From F1-120-MAGs238 sp964484185 (GTDB lineage Bacteria; Planctomycetota; Phycisphaerae; Phycisphaerales; UBA1924): DNA of 64,000 nt. Made by a program: the position numbers and the translations under genes. The stretch is from the NCBI GenBank assembly GCA_964484185.1, contig CAZAEQ010000008.1, forward strand, positions 1 to 64,000. Reading direction: 5' to 3'. Positions 1 through 7,817 of the stretch are shown one piece after another. Below the pieces are notes generated by a model. It had not been told where the DNA came from and did not search any database. It saw nothing but the letters and a program-made list of their open reading frames with translations. Within the stretch, counting starts at the first letter, position 1. Every line of letters begins with the position of its first letter.

Positions 1-299
1 GGAGCTCCGGCAGGGCGTATCGCAAGGAGGATGGGACTGTTGGGTACCGCTGTCCAGGCGAGCCGGAAGCCGACTACGTGAAGAAGGGCGGCAAGCTTGA
101 GGACACGGTTGGCCGCAAATGCCTGTGTAATTCGCTCCTTTCCAATATCGGGCTTGGTCAGAGAAGAGCGGATGGCTATGAGGAACCGGCACTTTTGACT
201 GCAGGAAATGATCTAGACTGCATCAGGTCTTTTATCAGCCAAGATCACCTCGCGTATCACGCGACCGATGTCATCGATGCACTTTTGTCTCGCGCGTAG
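1..299 (+). CDS. Nitronate monooxygenase family protein, C-terminal part (5' end outside window)
   Basis: Reading from base 3, the frame is open from the window edge to the TAG at 297-299, so the gene begins upstream and only about 98 residues are visible. They contain the run GYRCPGEPEADYVKKGGK and then DTVGRKCLCNSLLSNIGLG, which I recognise as the conserved tail of 2-nitropropane dioxygenase / nitronate monooxygenase proteins. These are FMN-dependent TIM-barrel enzymes that oxidise alkyl nitronates to carbonyl compounds and nitrite. The catalytic and flavin-binding parts lie outside the window, so substrate cannot be judged. An ATG at 78 is internal and not a plausible start, because the family-specific sequence continues upstream of it. 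The gene converges on tnaA with only 35 bp between stop codons. Confidence 0.7.
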   Translation, partial: SSGRAYRKEDGTVGYRCPGEPEADYVKKGGKLEDTVGRKCLCNSLLSNIGLGQRRADGYEEPALLTAGNDLDCIRSFISQDHLAYHATDVIDALLSRA

Positions 300-334
300 C
301 CGGAATAGATCAGCTGAATTGCTGATACGATTGC

Positions 335-1687
335 TCACACTTCAGCGAACTTCGCAGTGAAATGGCGAAGCACTTCGGGCGCTTCGACGATTCGAAGGCC
401 GCGGAGTTCACGCCGCCGTGCAAATGTATCAGCACATGCCTCAGCAACGTAGTCAAAGTGGCTTTGTGTATACACGCGGCGGGGAATTGCAAGTCGGACC
501 AATTCCATTGCGGGGCGGCGATGTGGCCCGGCCATAACGCTTCCGATCTCGCAACTGCGAATGCCAGCTTCACGATAGAGGGCGCAGACCAAGGCCTGGC
601 CTGGGTAATTCTCAGGCGGGATATGGGCTGCGAAATGAGCCGCGTCGATATAAATTGCGTGGCCACCGGGCGGTTCGATGATCTGAATTCCGGCATCGAG
701 AAGCTTGTTACCCAGATATTCGACACTACGAATGCGGTAGCCAAGGTAGTCTTCTTCAACAACTTCCTTGAATCCCTGAGCCATTGCTTCCAGATCTCGC
801 CCGGCGAGGCCGCCATAGGTCACGAAACCTTCGGTGAGGATGAGGAGATTGCAGGCACGCTTGAAGAGCGAAGGATCGCGGATGAGGAGCAGGCCGCCGA
901 TGTTGACGAGCCCATCTTTCTTTGCTGAAATGGTTGCGCCATCGGCAAGTTCGAACATGGCACGCACGATTTCAGATACGGGAGTGTTCGCAAATTCCGG
1001 CTCGCGGAGGCGGATGAACCAGGCATTCTCCGCGAAGCGGCAGGCGTCCAGGAATAGCGGCAGGCGATAACGGTCACAGACTGCTTTGACAGCTCGGATG
1101 TTTTCCATACTGACGGGCTGGCCGCCACTGGTGTTGTTTGTGATGGTGAGCATGACAAGCGGAATGCACTCGCGGCCAACCTTCTTGATGAGAGCTTCGA
1201 GTCCCGCGACATCCATGTTGCCCTTAAAAGGGTGGCGGTTTTTGGGATCGCTTGCCTCAGGAATCGGAAGGTTGATGGCTTCAGCGCCAGTGTGCTCGAT
1301 ATTGGCGCGGGTGGTATCGAAGTGGGCGTTGTTGGGGACGACCTTGCCTTTCCCGCCAACGAGTTCAAAGAGGATGCGTTCGCTTGCGCGGCCCTGGTGA
1401 GTTGGCACAAAGTGCTCAAATCCGGTGAGATCGAGTAAGACGCTTTTGAGCCGGTAGTACGACTCGCTGCCAGCGTATGACTCATCGCCGCGCATGATGC
1501 CCGCCCACTGCTCGCTGCTCATCGCGCTGGCACCCGAATCGGTGAGCAGGTCGATAATGACATCAGAGCCGTGAATGAGGAACGGGTTGAAATGGGCCTC
1601 GCGAAGGATCGCATCACGCTGTGCCGCAGTAGTCATGCGGATTGGTTCAACGGATTTGATTCGAAATGGTTCAATGATTGTCTTCAT
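335..1687 (-). CDS. tnaA: Tryptophanase (tryptophan indole-lyase)
   Basis: This is a PLP-dependent beta-eliminating lyase (about 450 aa, the usual family length) that cleaves L-tryptophan to indole, pyruvate and ammonia in the cytoplasm. It aligns end to end with the tryptophanase/tyrosine phenol-lyase family: IDLLTDSG, PTHQGR, GGQPVSM and SAKKDG, where the second Lys (K257) is the expected Schiff-base lysine, then YGGLAGRD and the C-terminal LRHFTAK. Tryptophanase is favoured over tyrosine phenol-lyase because the phenol-binding positions are not phenol-lyase-like: position 124 is Asp (FDTT) rather than Thr and position 381 is Ile (SCEIG) rather than Arg. I use the ATG at 1687; a TTG at 1705 would add six residues. 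No TnaC-like leader peptide with a Trp codon is visible upstream. The gene is divergent from an Rrf2 regulator and pdxH. Confidence 0.9.
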   Translation of the reverse strand: MKTIIEPFRIKSVEPIRMTTAAQRDAILREAHFNPFLIHGSDVIIDLLTDSGASAMSSEQWAGIMRGDESYAGSESYYRLKSVLLDLTGFEHFVPTHQGRASERILFELVGGKGKVVPNNAHFDTTRANIEHTGAEAINLPIPEASDPKNRHPFKGNMDVAGLEALIKKVGRECIPLVMLTITNNTSGGQPVSMENIRAVKAVCDRYRLPLFLDACRFAENAWFIRLREPEFANTPVSEIVRAMFELADGATISAKKDGLVNIGGLLLIRDPSLFKRACNLLILTEGFVTYGGLAGRDLEAMAQGFKEVVEEDYLGYRIRSVEYLGNKLLDAGIQIIEPPGGHAIYIDAAHFAAHIPPENYPGQALVCALYREAGIRSCEIGSVMAGPHRRPAMELVRLAIPRRVYTQSHFDYVAEACADTFARRRELRGLRIVEAPEVLRHFTAKFAEV

Positions 1688-1853
1688 GACTGATTTTTCC
1701 ACCAAGAGCGCTTATGACCCGCGTAACATGCGCCGCATATAGTCGGGCAGGACCCTTTTTCCTTCGACGGAGCGGATTTGAATTCGCTCTCGCCACAGTT
1801 TCTGAGCCTGAACCGATCCTAGGATAACAAGACCTCAATATCCATTATTAACC
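1688..1853. promoter_or_regulatory. Divergent control region between tnaA and the Rrf2 regulator
   Basis: The 166 bp between the two divergent starts hold a perfect 10-bp palindrome, ATCCTAGGAT, at 1818-1827, about 26 bp before the regulator's ATG. An inverted repeat GAGCG-N10-CGCTC lies at 1770-1789. Rrf2 proteins commonly autoregulate from dyad sites near their own promoter, so the palindrome is a candidate operator; this is inference. I see no convincing -35/-10 pair and no strong Shine-Dalgarno before 1854. On the tnaA side an 8-codon open frame lies upstream but has no Trp codon. Confidence 0.35.
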
Positions 1854-2336
1854 ATGCTTTCCAACACCGCCGAATACGCACTCCGTGCCATAGTACATAT
1901 TGCCACCAACTCGGGACGCGCTTCCACGGCGGCAGACATTTCCAAGGCAACCAAAGTGCCGCAGAGCTATCTATCCAAGGTACTGCTGGATCTGGTGACC
2001 GGCGGGATCGTGGTTTCGCAACGTGGACCCAATGGCGGATTTTCGCTCGCACGTGATCCAGCGGAAGTGTCGGTCCTGGACGTCGTGAATGCGGTGGATC
2101 CGATCCGAAGGATTGAAACATGTCCTCTGGGTATTCCATCGCACGGCAAGGACCTGTGCCGCCTCCACCGGCGCCTGGATGAGGCAATTGCCATGGTTGA
2201 AGAGAGCTTCAGGGCGTCATCGATTTCAGAAATGTGCAGCGCTACCAAATCGGGTTCAAAGTGCCTCTTCCCGACCCTCACTGTCGGAGGAAAGACTGTC
2301 GCGAAAAAGCAACGCGGTGATGAAAAGGAAAGTTGA
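1854..2336 (+). CDS. Rrf2-family transcriptional regulator
   Basis: A winged-helix DNA-binding protein of 160 aa. The N-terminal half matches the Rrf2 fold closely: MLSNTAEYALRA, then the helix-turn-helix around VPQSYLSKVLLDL and the wing RGPNGGFSLAR. Rrf2 proteins (IscR, NsrR, CymR) sense Fe-S status, nitric oxide or cysteine metabolites. The metal-ligand region here is atypical: Cys90, Cys102 and His105 are present in C-P-L-G...C-R-L-H, but the middle Cys seen in IscR/NsrR is replaced (S96-H97). Two extra Cys lie near residues 129 and 138. It may still bind a cluster with His or other ligands, or it may be redox-responsive without one. It is followed 3 bp later by pdxH, so the two are cotranscribed, and it is divergent from tnaA, which makes tnaA and pdxH plausible targets. 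Confidence 0.88.
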   Translation: MLSNTAEYALRAIVHIATNSGRASTAADISKATKVPQSYLSKVLLDLVTGGIVVSQRGPNGGFSLARDPAEVSVLDVVNAVDPIRRIETCPLGIPSHGKDLCRLHRRLDEAIAMVEESFRASSISEMCSATKSGSKCLFPTLTVGGKTVAKKQRGDEKES

Positions 2337-2339
2337 TCG

Positions 2340-3026
2340 ATGTCGCTGCTCGCGCAGGTCATGGCAATGCTTGGTGGCTCAGGTTTACCTGATCAACTTC
2401 CAGCAGAGCCTTTTGCCCTCTTGAAACAGTGGTTCGATGAGGCGTGCAGAGCAAAGGCGACAGCGAACCCCAATGCGATGGTGCTTGCTACTTGCACTCC
2501 AGATGGCAAGCCCTCGGCCCGCGTGGTCTTGTGCAAAGAGATTCGGCAAAGCGAACGCGCGGTAGTTTTCTATACAAATTCCGGGAGTCGCAAAGGCCGC
2601 GAATTGGCGGCGAATCCGCGTGCAGCCGTCGTGTTCCATTTTGATGCGGCCGGCCATCAGGCGCGGGTCGAGGGAACCGTGCACCAGCTATCGGAGGCCG
2701 AGTCTGATGCATATTTCGCAAGCCGTGCCCCCCTCTCAAAGATCGGGGCATGGGCAAGTGCGCAGAGCCAGCCGATAGGCTCACGGGCAGAATTTGCTCA
2801 GAAGATTATTGATGCAATACACCAACTGGGATTGAATCCCCTGAGCGTGCTGGCAGCAACCATGGGAGCAACCGAACTGAAAGTCCCTCGCCCGCCGCAC
2901 TGGGGCGGGTTTAAGCTCGTGGCGGCCAGGGTGGAACTGTGGACCAACTCAGATGGCCGACTGCACGATCGGGCTCAATGGGTCTATGACACCGATCAGT
3001 GGGTGGTGACGCGGCTTCAGCCGTAG
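2340..3026 (+). CDS. pdxH: Pyridoxamine 5'-phosphate oxidase
   Basis: An FMN-dependent cytoplasmic oxidase of 228 aa (usual length 210-230) that converts pyridoxine/pyridoxamine 5'-phosphate to pyridoxal 5'-phosphate. Family signatures are clear: NAMVLATCTPDGKPSARVVL near the start, VFYTNSGSRKG for FMN/substrate phosphate binding, and the C-terminal block RPPHWGGF...RLHDR...W. The start ATG at 2340 follows GAAAGGAAAG with normal spacing and sits 3 bp after the Rrf2 stop. PLP is the cofactor of the divergent tryptophanase, so this small cluster joins an enzyme, its cofactor supply and a sensor-regulator. The downstream hairpin at 3046-3075 is its likely terminator. Confidence 0.93.
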   Translation: MSLLAQVMAMLGGSGLPDQLPAEPFALLKQWFDEACRAKATANPNAMVLATCTPDGKPSARVVLCKEIRQSERAVVFYTNSGSRKGRELAANPRAAVVFHFDAAGHQARVEGTVHQLSEAESDAYFASRAPLSKIGAWASAQSQPIGSRAEFAQKIIDAIHQLGLNPLSVLAATMGATELKVPRPPHWGGFKLVAARVELWTNSDGRLHDRAQWVYDTDQWVVTRLQP

Positions 3027-3045
3027 CGAATGTGTGTATATGCGA

Positions 3046-3075
3046 AAACACCCCGCATGGTAATGCGAGGTGTTT
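3046..3075 (+). terminator. Hairpin after pdxH; probably also the ancestral tRNA-Val terminator
   Basis: A 12-bp stem with one mismatch and a GGTA loop: AAACACC pairs with GGTGTTT and the inner CGCAT pairs with ATGCG. The A-rich 5' side and T-rich 3' side make it usable from both strands. It lies 20 bp after pdxH and exactly 8 nt before the 13-bp island repeat. Before island insertion it would have sat between two convergent genes, pdxH and tRNA-Val, so a bidirectional terminator role is reasonable. Confidence 0.7.
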
Positions 3076-3083
3076 CAAAGAAG

Positions 3084-3096
3084 TGGGCGATACTGG
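3084..3096 (+). repeat. Left attachment-site repeat (att core)
   Basis: TGGGCGATACTGG is identical to the 3' end of the tRNA-Val gene at 49498-49510 and in the same orientation. It would reconstitute the tRNA 3' end on precise excision. Bases flanking the 13-mer diverge at both sides (AAGG here, GCTC at the tRNA). Confidence 0.7.
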
Positions 3097-3296
3097 AAGG
3101 GAAAGACTGCGAGTTTCCCGAGGTTTTTGAAGGTTTTTCGGAAGAGGGATACGAATACGACGCACCGGCCCCAAGAGACGACCTTTATGATTCGGAACTC
3201 GCGATAGTTGTCTCCGTTTGGTCGAAACTCCCTCCATCCATCAGAGCGGGCATCGTGGCAATGGTTGGGGCGGTAGTGTGCCGAAGCCGCAGATGA
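3097..3296 (+). pseudogene. Remnant resembling the tail of an island integrase gene
   Basis: An open frame crosses the att core and ends at 3296. From 3144 it shares 22 identical bases with the 3' part of the right-end integrase gene (49318 onward), both encoding the peptide EGYEYDA. It continues with SELAIVVSVWSKLPPSIRAG, a helical segment that looks conserved, but no start codon or upstream domain of its own is present. I infer that this is the leftover 3' end of an earlier, related integrase gene at the same site. Bases 3297-3394 carry nothing I can name. Confidence 0.45.
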
Positions 3297-3394
3297 ACTT
3301 CAGGACCCTTCATTGGACATTGAGGTTGAGTCTGGGATTGCATTGGGTCGGGGCACCTCGGAAACTCTGACTCCGCAGGAGTTGACCGAGCTAC

Positions 3395-4705
3395 TCAACT
3401 CTGGTGACCAATCCCGTCAAGTTTCAATCTCAGCTTCATGGCGGCAACCTCCGCCTCCTCGGCAGTTCCAAAGTAGCCGTCGAAGTGAGTGCGTCCGCTG
3501 CGATACACCCTCGCGTAGTACTTGCGTTTTCGCCGGCTGTAACTTACGTTGAGCAGCTTCAGATGGCTTCTCTTTGAAACCCGCTGGGTGTACGGAGGTT
3601 CGACATCGCCCCACTGGTTGTGCTGGACAGTGAAAAGACACTCCTCTGGCTCAATCGACCAGGCATCGCCGAGGAATGGCAGTTCTAGCCGATAACGCTC
3701 CAGACATTCCCACATTCGCGGCCAGTTCCGATTGGCATAGTGCTTGTTCATGCCGGCCTCCTGATGGGCAAGGTACATTTCGCTCTCTTCGAGCCCTCCC
3801 AGCCGCTTGATGGCATTGGCGCCAGTCTTTCGGAGGAACCGGAACCCCATCCATGGCAGCGGCGCTGCTCGCCTGATGAGTGCTTTCCAGTGCTGGTCCA
3901 CGGAGTCTCTTCGATGGGTGGCTGTCACCTCGACCAGGGGAAGACCCCGATCAGTCAGGAGCCAGCGCAGATCGGCGTTGGCAGCCGCCTTGTGGCGCCG
4001 TAGGAGTGCCGCGGTCTCTGGCCACAGGAGCCAGCGTGCCTCCACACCAGTCTTGCTTCGCTTTTTGTGAATGTACGGCCGCTCGGCATCGAGGTATATC
4101 TCGAACTGACGAAGGCTGGACATCTCGCCACTTGTGAACCCGCAATTCAGGCCAAGAAGCATGTAGAGCCGCTCGCGACTGGTCGCTCGCCGGTAGAGGC
4201 AGGTGAGACTTTCAACCGTGAACGACTTGACCTCGCCACTCACAAGCTCGCGTGTATCACGCAGGTGTTCCTCAGGAGTCTTCAGCTGACGTTGCTTCAG
4301 GCGGAAGATACGGTCGAACCCGCGCGGACGTTCCCACACGAGGTCGTCATGATCCGCGGCCCATGAGAACAGCGCCTTGATCTGAGTTATGAACCCTCTG
4401 GCGGTTGCCGCAGATACTCGCTGCCCCTTCGACCTTCGCTGATGGGGCGCGTCCTGGCAGGTTGGTCTGGACGCGAAGAACAAGACTGCTTCGAGGAGCT
4501 CGCGCTTTCCCACGCTCGAAATAAGTTGGTCACGTCCGAAGTGGCAGCAAAGCCTCTTCAGGCACATTTGCGTTGTACGGAAGTGGACCCAACTCACTTG
4601 TGTAGCTGATGCCCGTCTGAATATCTCATCGAGAAAGAGGTTGGCAAGATCTGATACTGTAATCTGGTCCGCCGCGACTGTTCGAATACGAAAGGAGTTT
4701 GTCAT
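3395..4705 (-). CDS. Divergent tyrosine recombinase with C-terminal AP2-like domain
   Basis: A 436-aa site-specific recombinase relative. The N-terminal part is a core-binding-like helical region. The catalytic part shows FRFLRKTGANAIKRLGG (box II-like, with Arg in place of the first His), LAHQ and the presumed nucleophile Tyr in KHYANR. The box I Arg is missing: the sequence is LNCGFTSGE, where Thr replaces the usual Arg. I associate this lineage with planctomycete integrases, so it may be a divergent clade rather than a dead enzyme. The last 55 residues resemble an AP2 DNA-binding domain (NVSYSRRKRKYYARV, then DGYFGTAEEAEVAA). I chose the ATG at 4705, preceded by GGGAG at 9 bp; an ATG at 4831 would add 42 residues that look like the antisense of the facing small gene. 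It lies just inside the left island end. Confidence 0.75.
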   Translation of the reverse strand: MTNSFRIRTVAADQITVSDLANLFLDEIFRRASATQVSWVHFRTTQMCLKRLCCHFGRDQLISSVGKRELLEAVLFFASRPTCQDAPHQRRSKGQRVSAATARGFITQIKALFSWAADHDDLVWERPRGFDRIFRLKQRQLKTPEEHLRDTRELVSGEVKSFTVESLTCLYRRATSRERLYMLLGLNCGFTSGEMSSLRQFEIYLDAERPYIHKKRSKTGVEARWLLWPETAALLRRHKAAANADLRWLLTDRGLPLVEVTATHRRDSVDQHWKALIRRAAPLPWMGFRFLRKTGANAIKRLGGLEESEMYLAHQEAGMNKHYANRNWPRMWECLERYRLELPFLGDAWSIEPEECLFTVQHNQWGDVEPPYTQRVSKRSHLKLLNVSYSRRKRKYYARVYRSGRTHFDGYFGTAEEAEVAAMKLRLKLDGIGHQS

Positions 4706-4916
4706 GCCTGAATACTCCCGCAAAGCAAAGTACCGAGTCTCGCCAACTCCGGCGGAGTCGGAGATCGAGCTCCTGCTGCGCGATATTGTGAGTCGGCTCA
4801 AGCGGCTTGAAAACAAGGTTGATTCCTTCATTCGCCAGCCAGAAGAGCCAATTCAGGGCCGAGATGCTGGTGCGCGTGAAAAGGTCAAGCGTCTTGAGAT
4901 TCGACAGAGAATCTGA
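4704..4916 (+). CDS. Small predicted coiled-coil protein
   Basis: A 70-aa open frame starting at the ATG at 4704, preceded by the strong Shine-Dalgarno AAAGGAG (4691-4697) at ideal spacing. The sequence is charged, with a heptad-like helix (ELLLRDIVSRLKRLENKVDSF) in the middle, and has no family I recognise. Its start codon overlaps that of the facing integrase on a shared CATG, so each gene's upstream region lies inside the other. The position next to an integrase would suit an excisionase or directionality factor, but no HTH is visible, so this is only a suggestion. Confidence 0.5.
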   Translation: MPEYSRKAKYRVSPTPAESEIELLLRDIVSRLKRLENKVDSFIRQPEEPIQGRDAGAREKVKRLEIRQRI

Positions 4917-4956
4917 GAGGCTGCTCTTGCAACTCTAATTTGGAGCGAGGCATCTA

Positions 4957-5850
4957 CTACATCACAAAGCGAGGGATCGCCCATGGGTCATCGCCTGCGC
5001 AAGCTAATCGCGGATCAATCGTGAGAGCACCAAAATAGCCAAGCGGATGGAGATGCGATTCAAGTCTGCGTGCTGCATCGGGAGTCCAGCAACCATCCGG
5101 CCACGCAGTCCACTGAGATTTGCGCAAACGCAATGACGATAACCTTTTCGCCGACCCCAGAACTTCCGCCTCAAATTGGTCCTCTGGCAGATGCGGTAGT
5201 AATTGGTGACTAGCGCCGTGAGGCCCGACGAACCAGCCATTCTCCGAAAGTAAGGAAAGCTCGGCAGCGCAAAGATAAGGTGCAATTCGGCTCGCTCCCC
5301 ATTCGATATCAACCCGGCAATCAAGGGCGGCTCGCAACCTAGCCAACATTTCAGTCTGAATCACCGTGGAAGCAGTTACGAAACGTCGTTTTTCAGGCCC
5401 TGACAGCAATCGCTGGCGACACTGCGGATCTTCGAGATCAATGAGCTGGACCCCCTCGCCTAGGTCTAATTTCGTCCGAGGCCGCCGAGCAGCAAGCAGC
5501 GTGTCGTACCAACGATCGACCGGCAAGCGGAACCCTGGCTCAAGAACCTGAGTTGTGACAAAAAGTGTCGGCTGAATTCCAAACGCTGCCAATATGGGAG
5601 CCGCGACCTCAAGGTTGTCGCGATAACCATCGTCGAAAGTGACCCAACAGGCTGGCCGTGTGCGCCGCGAACCTCGCAATACTGCAACAACTTCCTCTTC
5701 GTTCACCCAGTCGTGCGAATCGCTCATTTGCTTCAGCAATGCCTCGAACGCCAGATCGGTTATCGCAGACCCCCGAAGCAACCATGGCCATTGATGGTTC
5801 CTTTGTGCTTCTCGCACCACACGATGGAAGCAGATAATCCGAATAGTCAT
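4957..5850 (-). CDS. Polysaccharide deacetylase family protein (NodB fold)
   Basis: A 297-aa carbohydrate esterase family 4-like protein, the last gene of the eight-gene operon. Motif 1 is intact (TFDDGYRDN, with the general base and a metal Asp). The metal-binding His pair is seen as PHGASH, followed by helical segments typical of the fold. The family removes N- or O-acetyl groups from sugar polymers such as chitin oligomers, peptidoglycan or exopolysaccharide. No signal peptide or membrane anchor is visible, so it probably acts in the cytoplasm on a precursor, unlike most wall-modifying members. Its ATG overlaps the stop of the SLOG gene by 4 nt (ATGA), implying translational coupling. Within a cluster of glycosyltransferase-like proteins, a glycan-trimming role is a reasonable inference. 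Confidence 0.78.
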   Translation of the reverse strand: MTIRIICFHRVVREAQRNHQWPWLLRGSAITDLAFEALLKQMSDSHDWVNEEEVVAVLRGSRRTRPACWVTFDDGYRDNLEVAAPILAAFGIQPTLFVTTQVLEPGFRLPVDRWYDTLLAARRPRTKLDLGEGVQLIDLEDPQCRQRLLSGPEKRRFVTASTVIQTEMLARLRAALDCRVDIEWGASRIAPYLCAAELSLLSENGWFVGPHGASHQLLPHLPEDQFEAEVLGSAKRLSSLRLRKSQWTAWPDGCWTPDAARRLESHLHPLGYFGALTIDPRLACAGDDPWAIPRFVM

Positions 5851-6404
5851 CCTTGAAACTCCCGCGGAGCGGTTCGTGGCTTCCTGGCGAGCACGGAAGC
5901 AAGTTCAGCGGCCTCTACAGGCGGCAACGGTCCTTCAATTCGGTCCTCGCGGCGATCATCTATTCGTTGGCCTGCAAGAGTTTCGGTCCAACCTCCAGTG
6001 CCTGCCACGGCAATCACAGGGCGACCAAGTGCCCAAGCAAAGGCGATTTCACTCAAAGTACCAGCGCGGCCCCCAATCGCCAAAACGACATCTGCACTTG
6101 CTACTACGACGACATTTCGGGCATGGCCGAGGCCCGTTGGAATTATGACATCTACCCACTGATTCGCAGTGCCCACGTTGTACGACGGCAGAATTCCGAC
6201 AGTAGAGCCAGGGATCCACTGAGCGGAACTACGTGCTCCGCGACATGCAGCCTCCATAACTCCGCCAAGCCCACCGGTCACAATTCGCAACTTTCGATCC
6301 ATGAGGGCGCGACCAAGCTGTTCCGACAGCATGATCACGTCCTCCGTTGCTCGGGCCGGACCGATTACGGCTGCAGTCATAATTCTGGAGTCGGGATTGG
6401 TCAT
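5847..6404 (-). CDS. SLOG-domain protein (TIGR00725-like)
   Basis: A 185-aa Rossmann-like protein of the SLOG/LOG superfamily. Diagnostic segments are GGLGGVM near residue 44, GLGHARN and the phosphate-binding GGRAGTLSE. Related proteins include DprA, cytokinin-activating LOG phosphoribohydrolases and SLOG sensors in bacterial conflict systems. All bind nucleotides or nucleotide derivatives. The catalytic PGGxGTxxE of LOG is present here as GGRAGTLSE, so either ligand binding or phosphoribohydrolase activity is possible. It overlaps the deacetylase gene by 4 nt and follows the P-loop ATPase by 28 bp. In this operon it could process a nucleotide-linked intermediate or sense a nucleotide signal; the sequence does not decide between these. 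Confidence 0.75.
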   Translation of the reverse strand: MTNPDSRIMTAAVIGPARATEDVIMLSEQLGRALMDRKLRIVTGGLGGVMEAACRGARSSAQWIPGSTVGILPSYNVGTANQWVDVIIPTGLGHARNVVVVASADVVLAIGGRAGTLSEIAFAWALGRPVIAVAGTGGWTETLAGQRIDDRREDRIEGPLPPVEAAELASVLARKPRTAPREFQG

Positions 6405-6432
6405 CTATTTCTCTACGGCAGAAGTATCGACG

Positions 6433-7050
6433 TTAATCGTCTTCAAGTCGCCCAACGAGGGCTTCGATGAAAGGGATCTGAATCTCACTCGCTTGAGGCA
6501 AGCTGGCAAGTTGGCTCGCGTTGCGATAGTGCATTTCAAGCTCGGTGGTATTCGCAGCGCGGGCCCTACGCGGCGGTCGATCAAGGAGTTGCCGTGTACA
6601 ACGTGACATCGCAACTTGAATTACAACAAGTGCCTCACCCTTCTGCGGCTTTGCTACTTCGCTGGGCAAGCCTGTGGCGGCAATGATCGCTCTGCGTGGA
6701 CTTTGTCGCAGATTCGCACGCATTGATTCAGCGACTCGACCTAGAGCTTGGAGTCCACCAGATCGCGGTGGGCCATCGACAACACCTTCAGATGGCAGTA
6801 ATCTGGCGAGTTCAACCGTAACGATCTGAGGGTCCGCGATTCGACATGCTGCGAGAAGCGTGGTCTTGCCCGAGCCTGGGGGGCCGATCAGCCAGATCAA
6901 TGCTGCGGAATTGGAGGCAAGCCAGACTTGCGCGACTTCAACTAGGCCCTGCGGCAGCGGTCTGCCACGAACAGGGCTCGCCAGCGTGATTTGAGCTGGA
7001 GGCTGCGTGCAGTCGACTTCTTGTCCGCTCACGCAGTTGAACTGTCTCAT
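6433..7050 (-). CDS. P-loop ATPase / kinase-like protein
   Basis: A 205-aa protein with a clear Walker A motif, GPPGSGKTTLL, near residues 56-66 and a hydrophobic strand before it (AALIWLI). A second strand, RRAIIAATGLPSE, may carry the Walker B/sensor region but lacks a canonical DE pair. Size and layout suit the AAA_33/zeta-like small-molecule kinase or chaperone-type ATPases rather than a motor. The C-terminal helical tail includes NASQLASLPQASE. I do not recognise an exact family. Its ATG overlaps the end of the upstream GT2 gene by 4 nt, so it belongs to the same operon. A role as a kinase of a sugar or amino-acid intermediate would fit the neighbours, but this is speculation. Confidence 0.6.
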   Translation of the reverse strand: MRQFNCVSGQEVDCTQPPAQITLASPVRGRPLPQGLVEVAQVWLASNSAALIWLIGPPGSGKTTLLAACRIADPQIVTVELARLLPSEGVVDGPPRSGGLQALGRVAESMRANLRQSPRRAIIAATGLPSEVAKPQKGEALVVIQVAMSRCTRQLLDRPPRRARAANTTELEMHYRNASQLASLPQASEIQIPFIEALVGRLEDD

Positions 7051-7817
7051 GCGCCCTCCGCCGGATCAATACGCCAGATCGCAAGCGCCCGCTCACGAAA
7101 TCTCTCGCGCTCAATCTCTGACATTATTGGGTGGTAGAGTCGCCAAAACTCGAAAACTCCCTGCAGGATTTCGACACTGTCTGGGCGGGTTATTCGTGCC
7201 TGTGAATGAGAACGAAAGATAACGAGTCGCTTTCGGATAGGACGGTATCGAAGCCCCTGAATTCCTGACAGCCTAATTCCGAAATCGAGGTCTGTTAGAG
7301 CGCGAAGTGACGTTCGAAATCCACCGATGCTTTGAAATATCTCTCGGCGGATCACAACGTTGCTCCCGCGAAGTCCGGGATTGGTGACTAGAAACCGTCG
7401 GGGATGCAAGCACGCCGGCGGCGACTTCTCAGGGACACATGTTCCGTCCTCGCGTTCCTTCATGAATGCCGCGAGACCTAGGTCAAATGACTTATTGTCA
7501 AACGCCATCAAGAACTCGGGAAGCCACCGGTCGTCATCGTCCAAGAATGCGAGCTTTTCTGTACTTGAGTATTCTGCACCGAGGTTTCGAGCAGTCGATA
7601 CGCCGGCACCACCGACCACACCAGTACATCCGAATATATCGACACGGAGACGGGCGGCACCGATGGCCTTCCTTGCTCGCTGCAGTGCCACCTCGTCGCC
7701 GTCCACTATGACAATCAACTCGCGCGGCTGGGTTCTCTGCATTCTCACAGATTCAATCGCATCGTTCAGGAATTGCTCTCGTAGTCCACGTGTGGGAATG
7801 ATGACGCTTACATCCAT
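7047..7817 (-). CDS. Family 2 glycosyltransferase
   Basis: A 256-aa GT-A fold glycosyltransferase. The N-terminus is classic, with DVSVIIPTRG, then helix and strand elements, and the metal/nucleotide-sugar DxD region as AFLDDDDRWLP. Downstream, GLRGSNVVIRRE and IGGFRTSLRALTDLDFGIRL match the acceptor side and catalytic base region of GT2 enzymes. No transmembrane helices are present, so it acts in the cytosol. I start at the ATG at 7817 because GGTGGGTGG lies just upstream; an ATG at 7832 is also in frame. It overlaps the upstream GT-B-like gene by about 10 nt and the downstream ATPase by 4 nt. Confidence 0.85.
   Translation of the reverse strand: MDVSVIIPTRGLREQFLNDAIESVRMQRTQPRELIVIVDGDEVALQRARKAIGAARLRVDIFGCTGVVGGAGVSTARNLGAEYSSTEKLAFLDDDDRWLPEFLMAFDNKSFDLGLAAFMKEREDGTCVPEKSPPACLHPRRFLVTNPGLRGSNVVIRREIFQSIGGFRTSLRALTDLDFGIRLSGIQGLRYRPIRKRLVIFRSHSQARITRPDSVEILQGVFEFWRLYHPIMSEIERERFRERALAIWRIDPAEGA

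Noticed and set aside
1706..1760. Possible TnaC-type leader peptide upstream of tnaA
   Set aside because: The only short frame (8 codons) has no Trp codon and lacks the TnaC pattern.
3313..3552. 79-codon plus-strand frame near the left island end
   Set aside because: TTG start, overlaps the integrase 3' end antisense, no ribosome site or known domain.
3395..4831. Integrase start at 4831
   Set aside because: The extra 42 residues are Ser/Arg-rich antisense of the small coiled-coil gene, and the ATG at 4705 has a better ribosome site.
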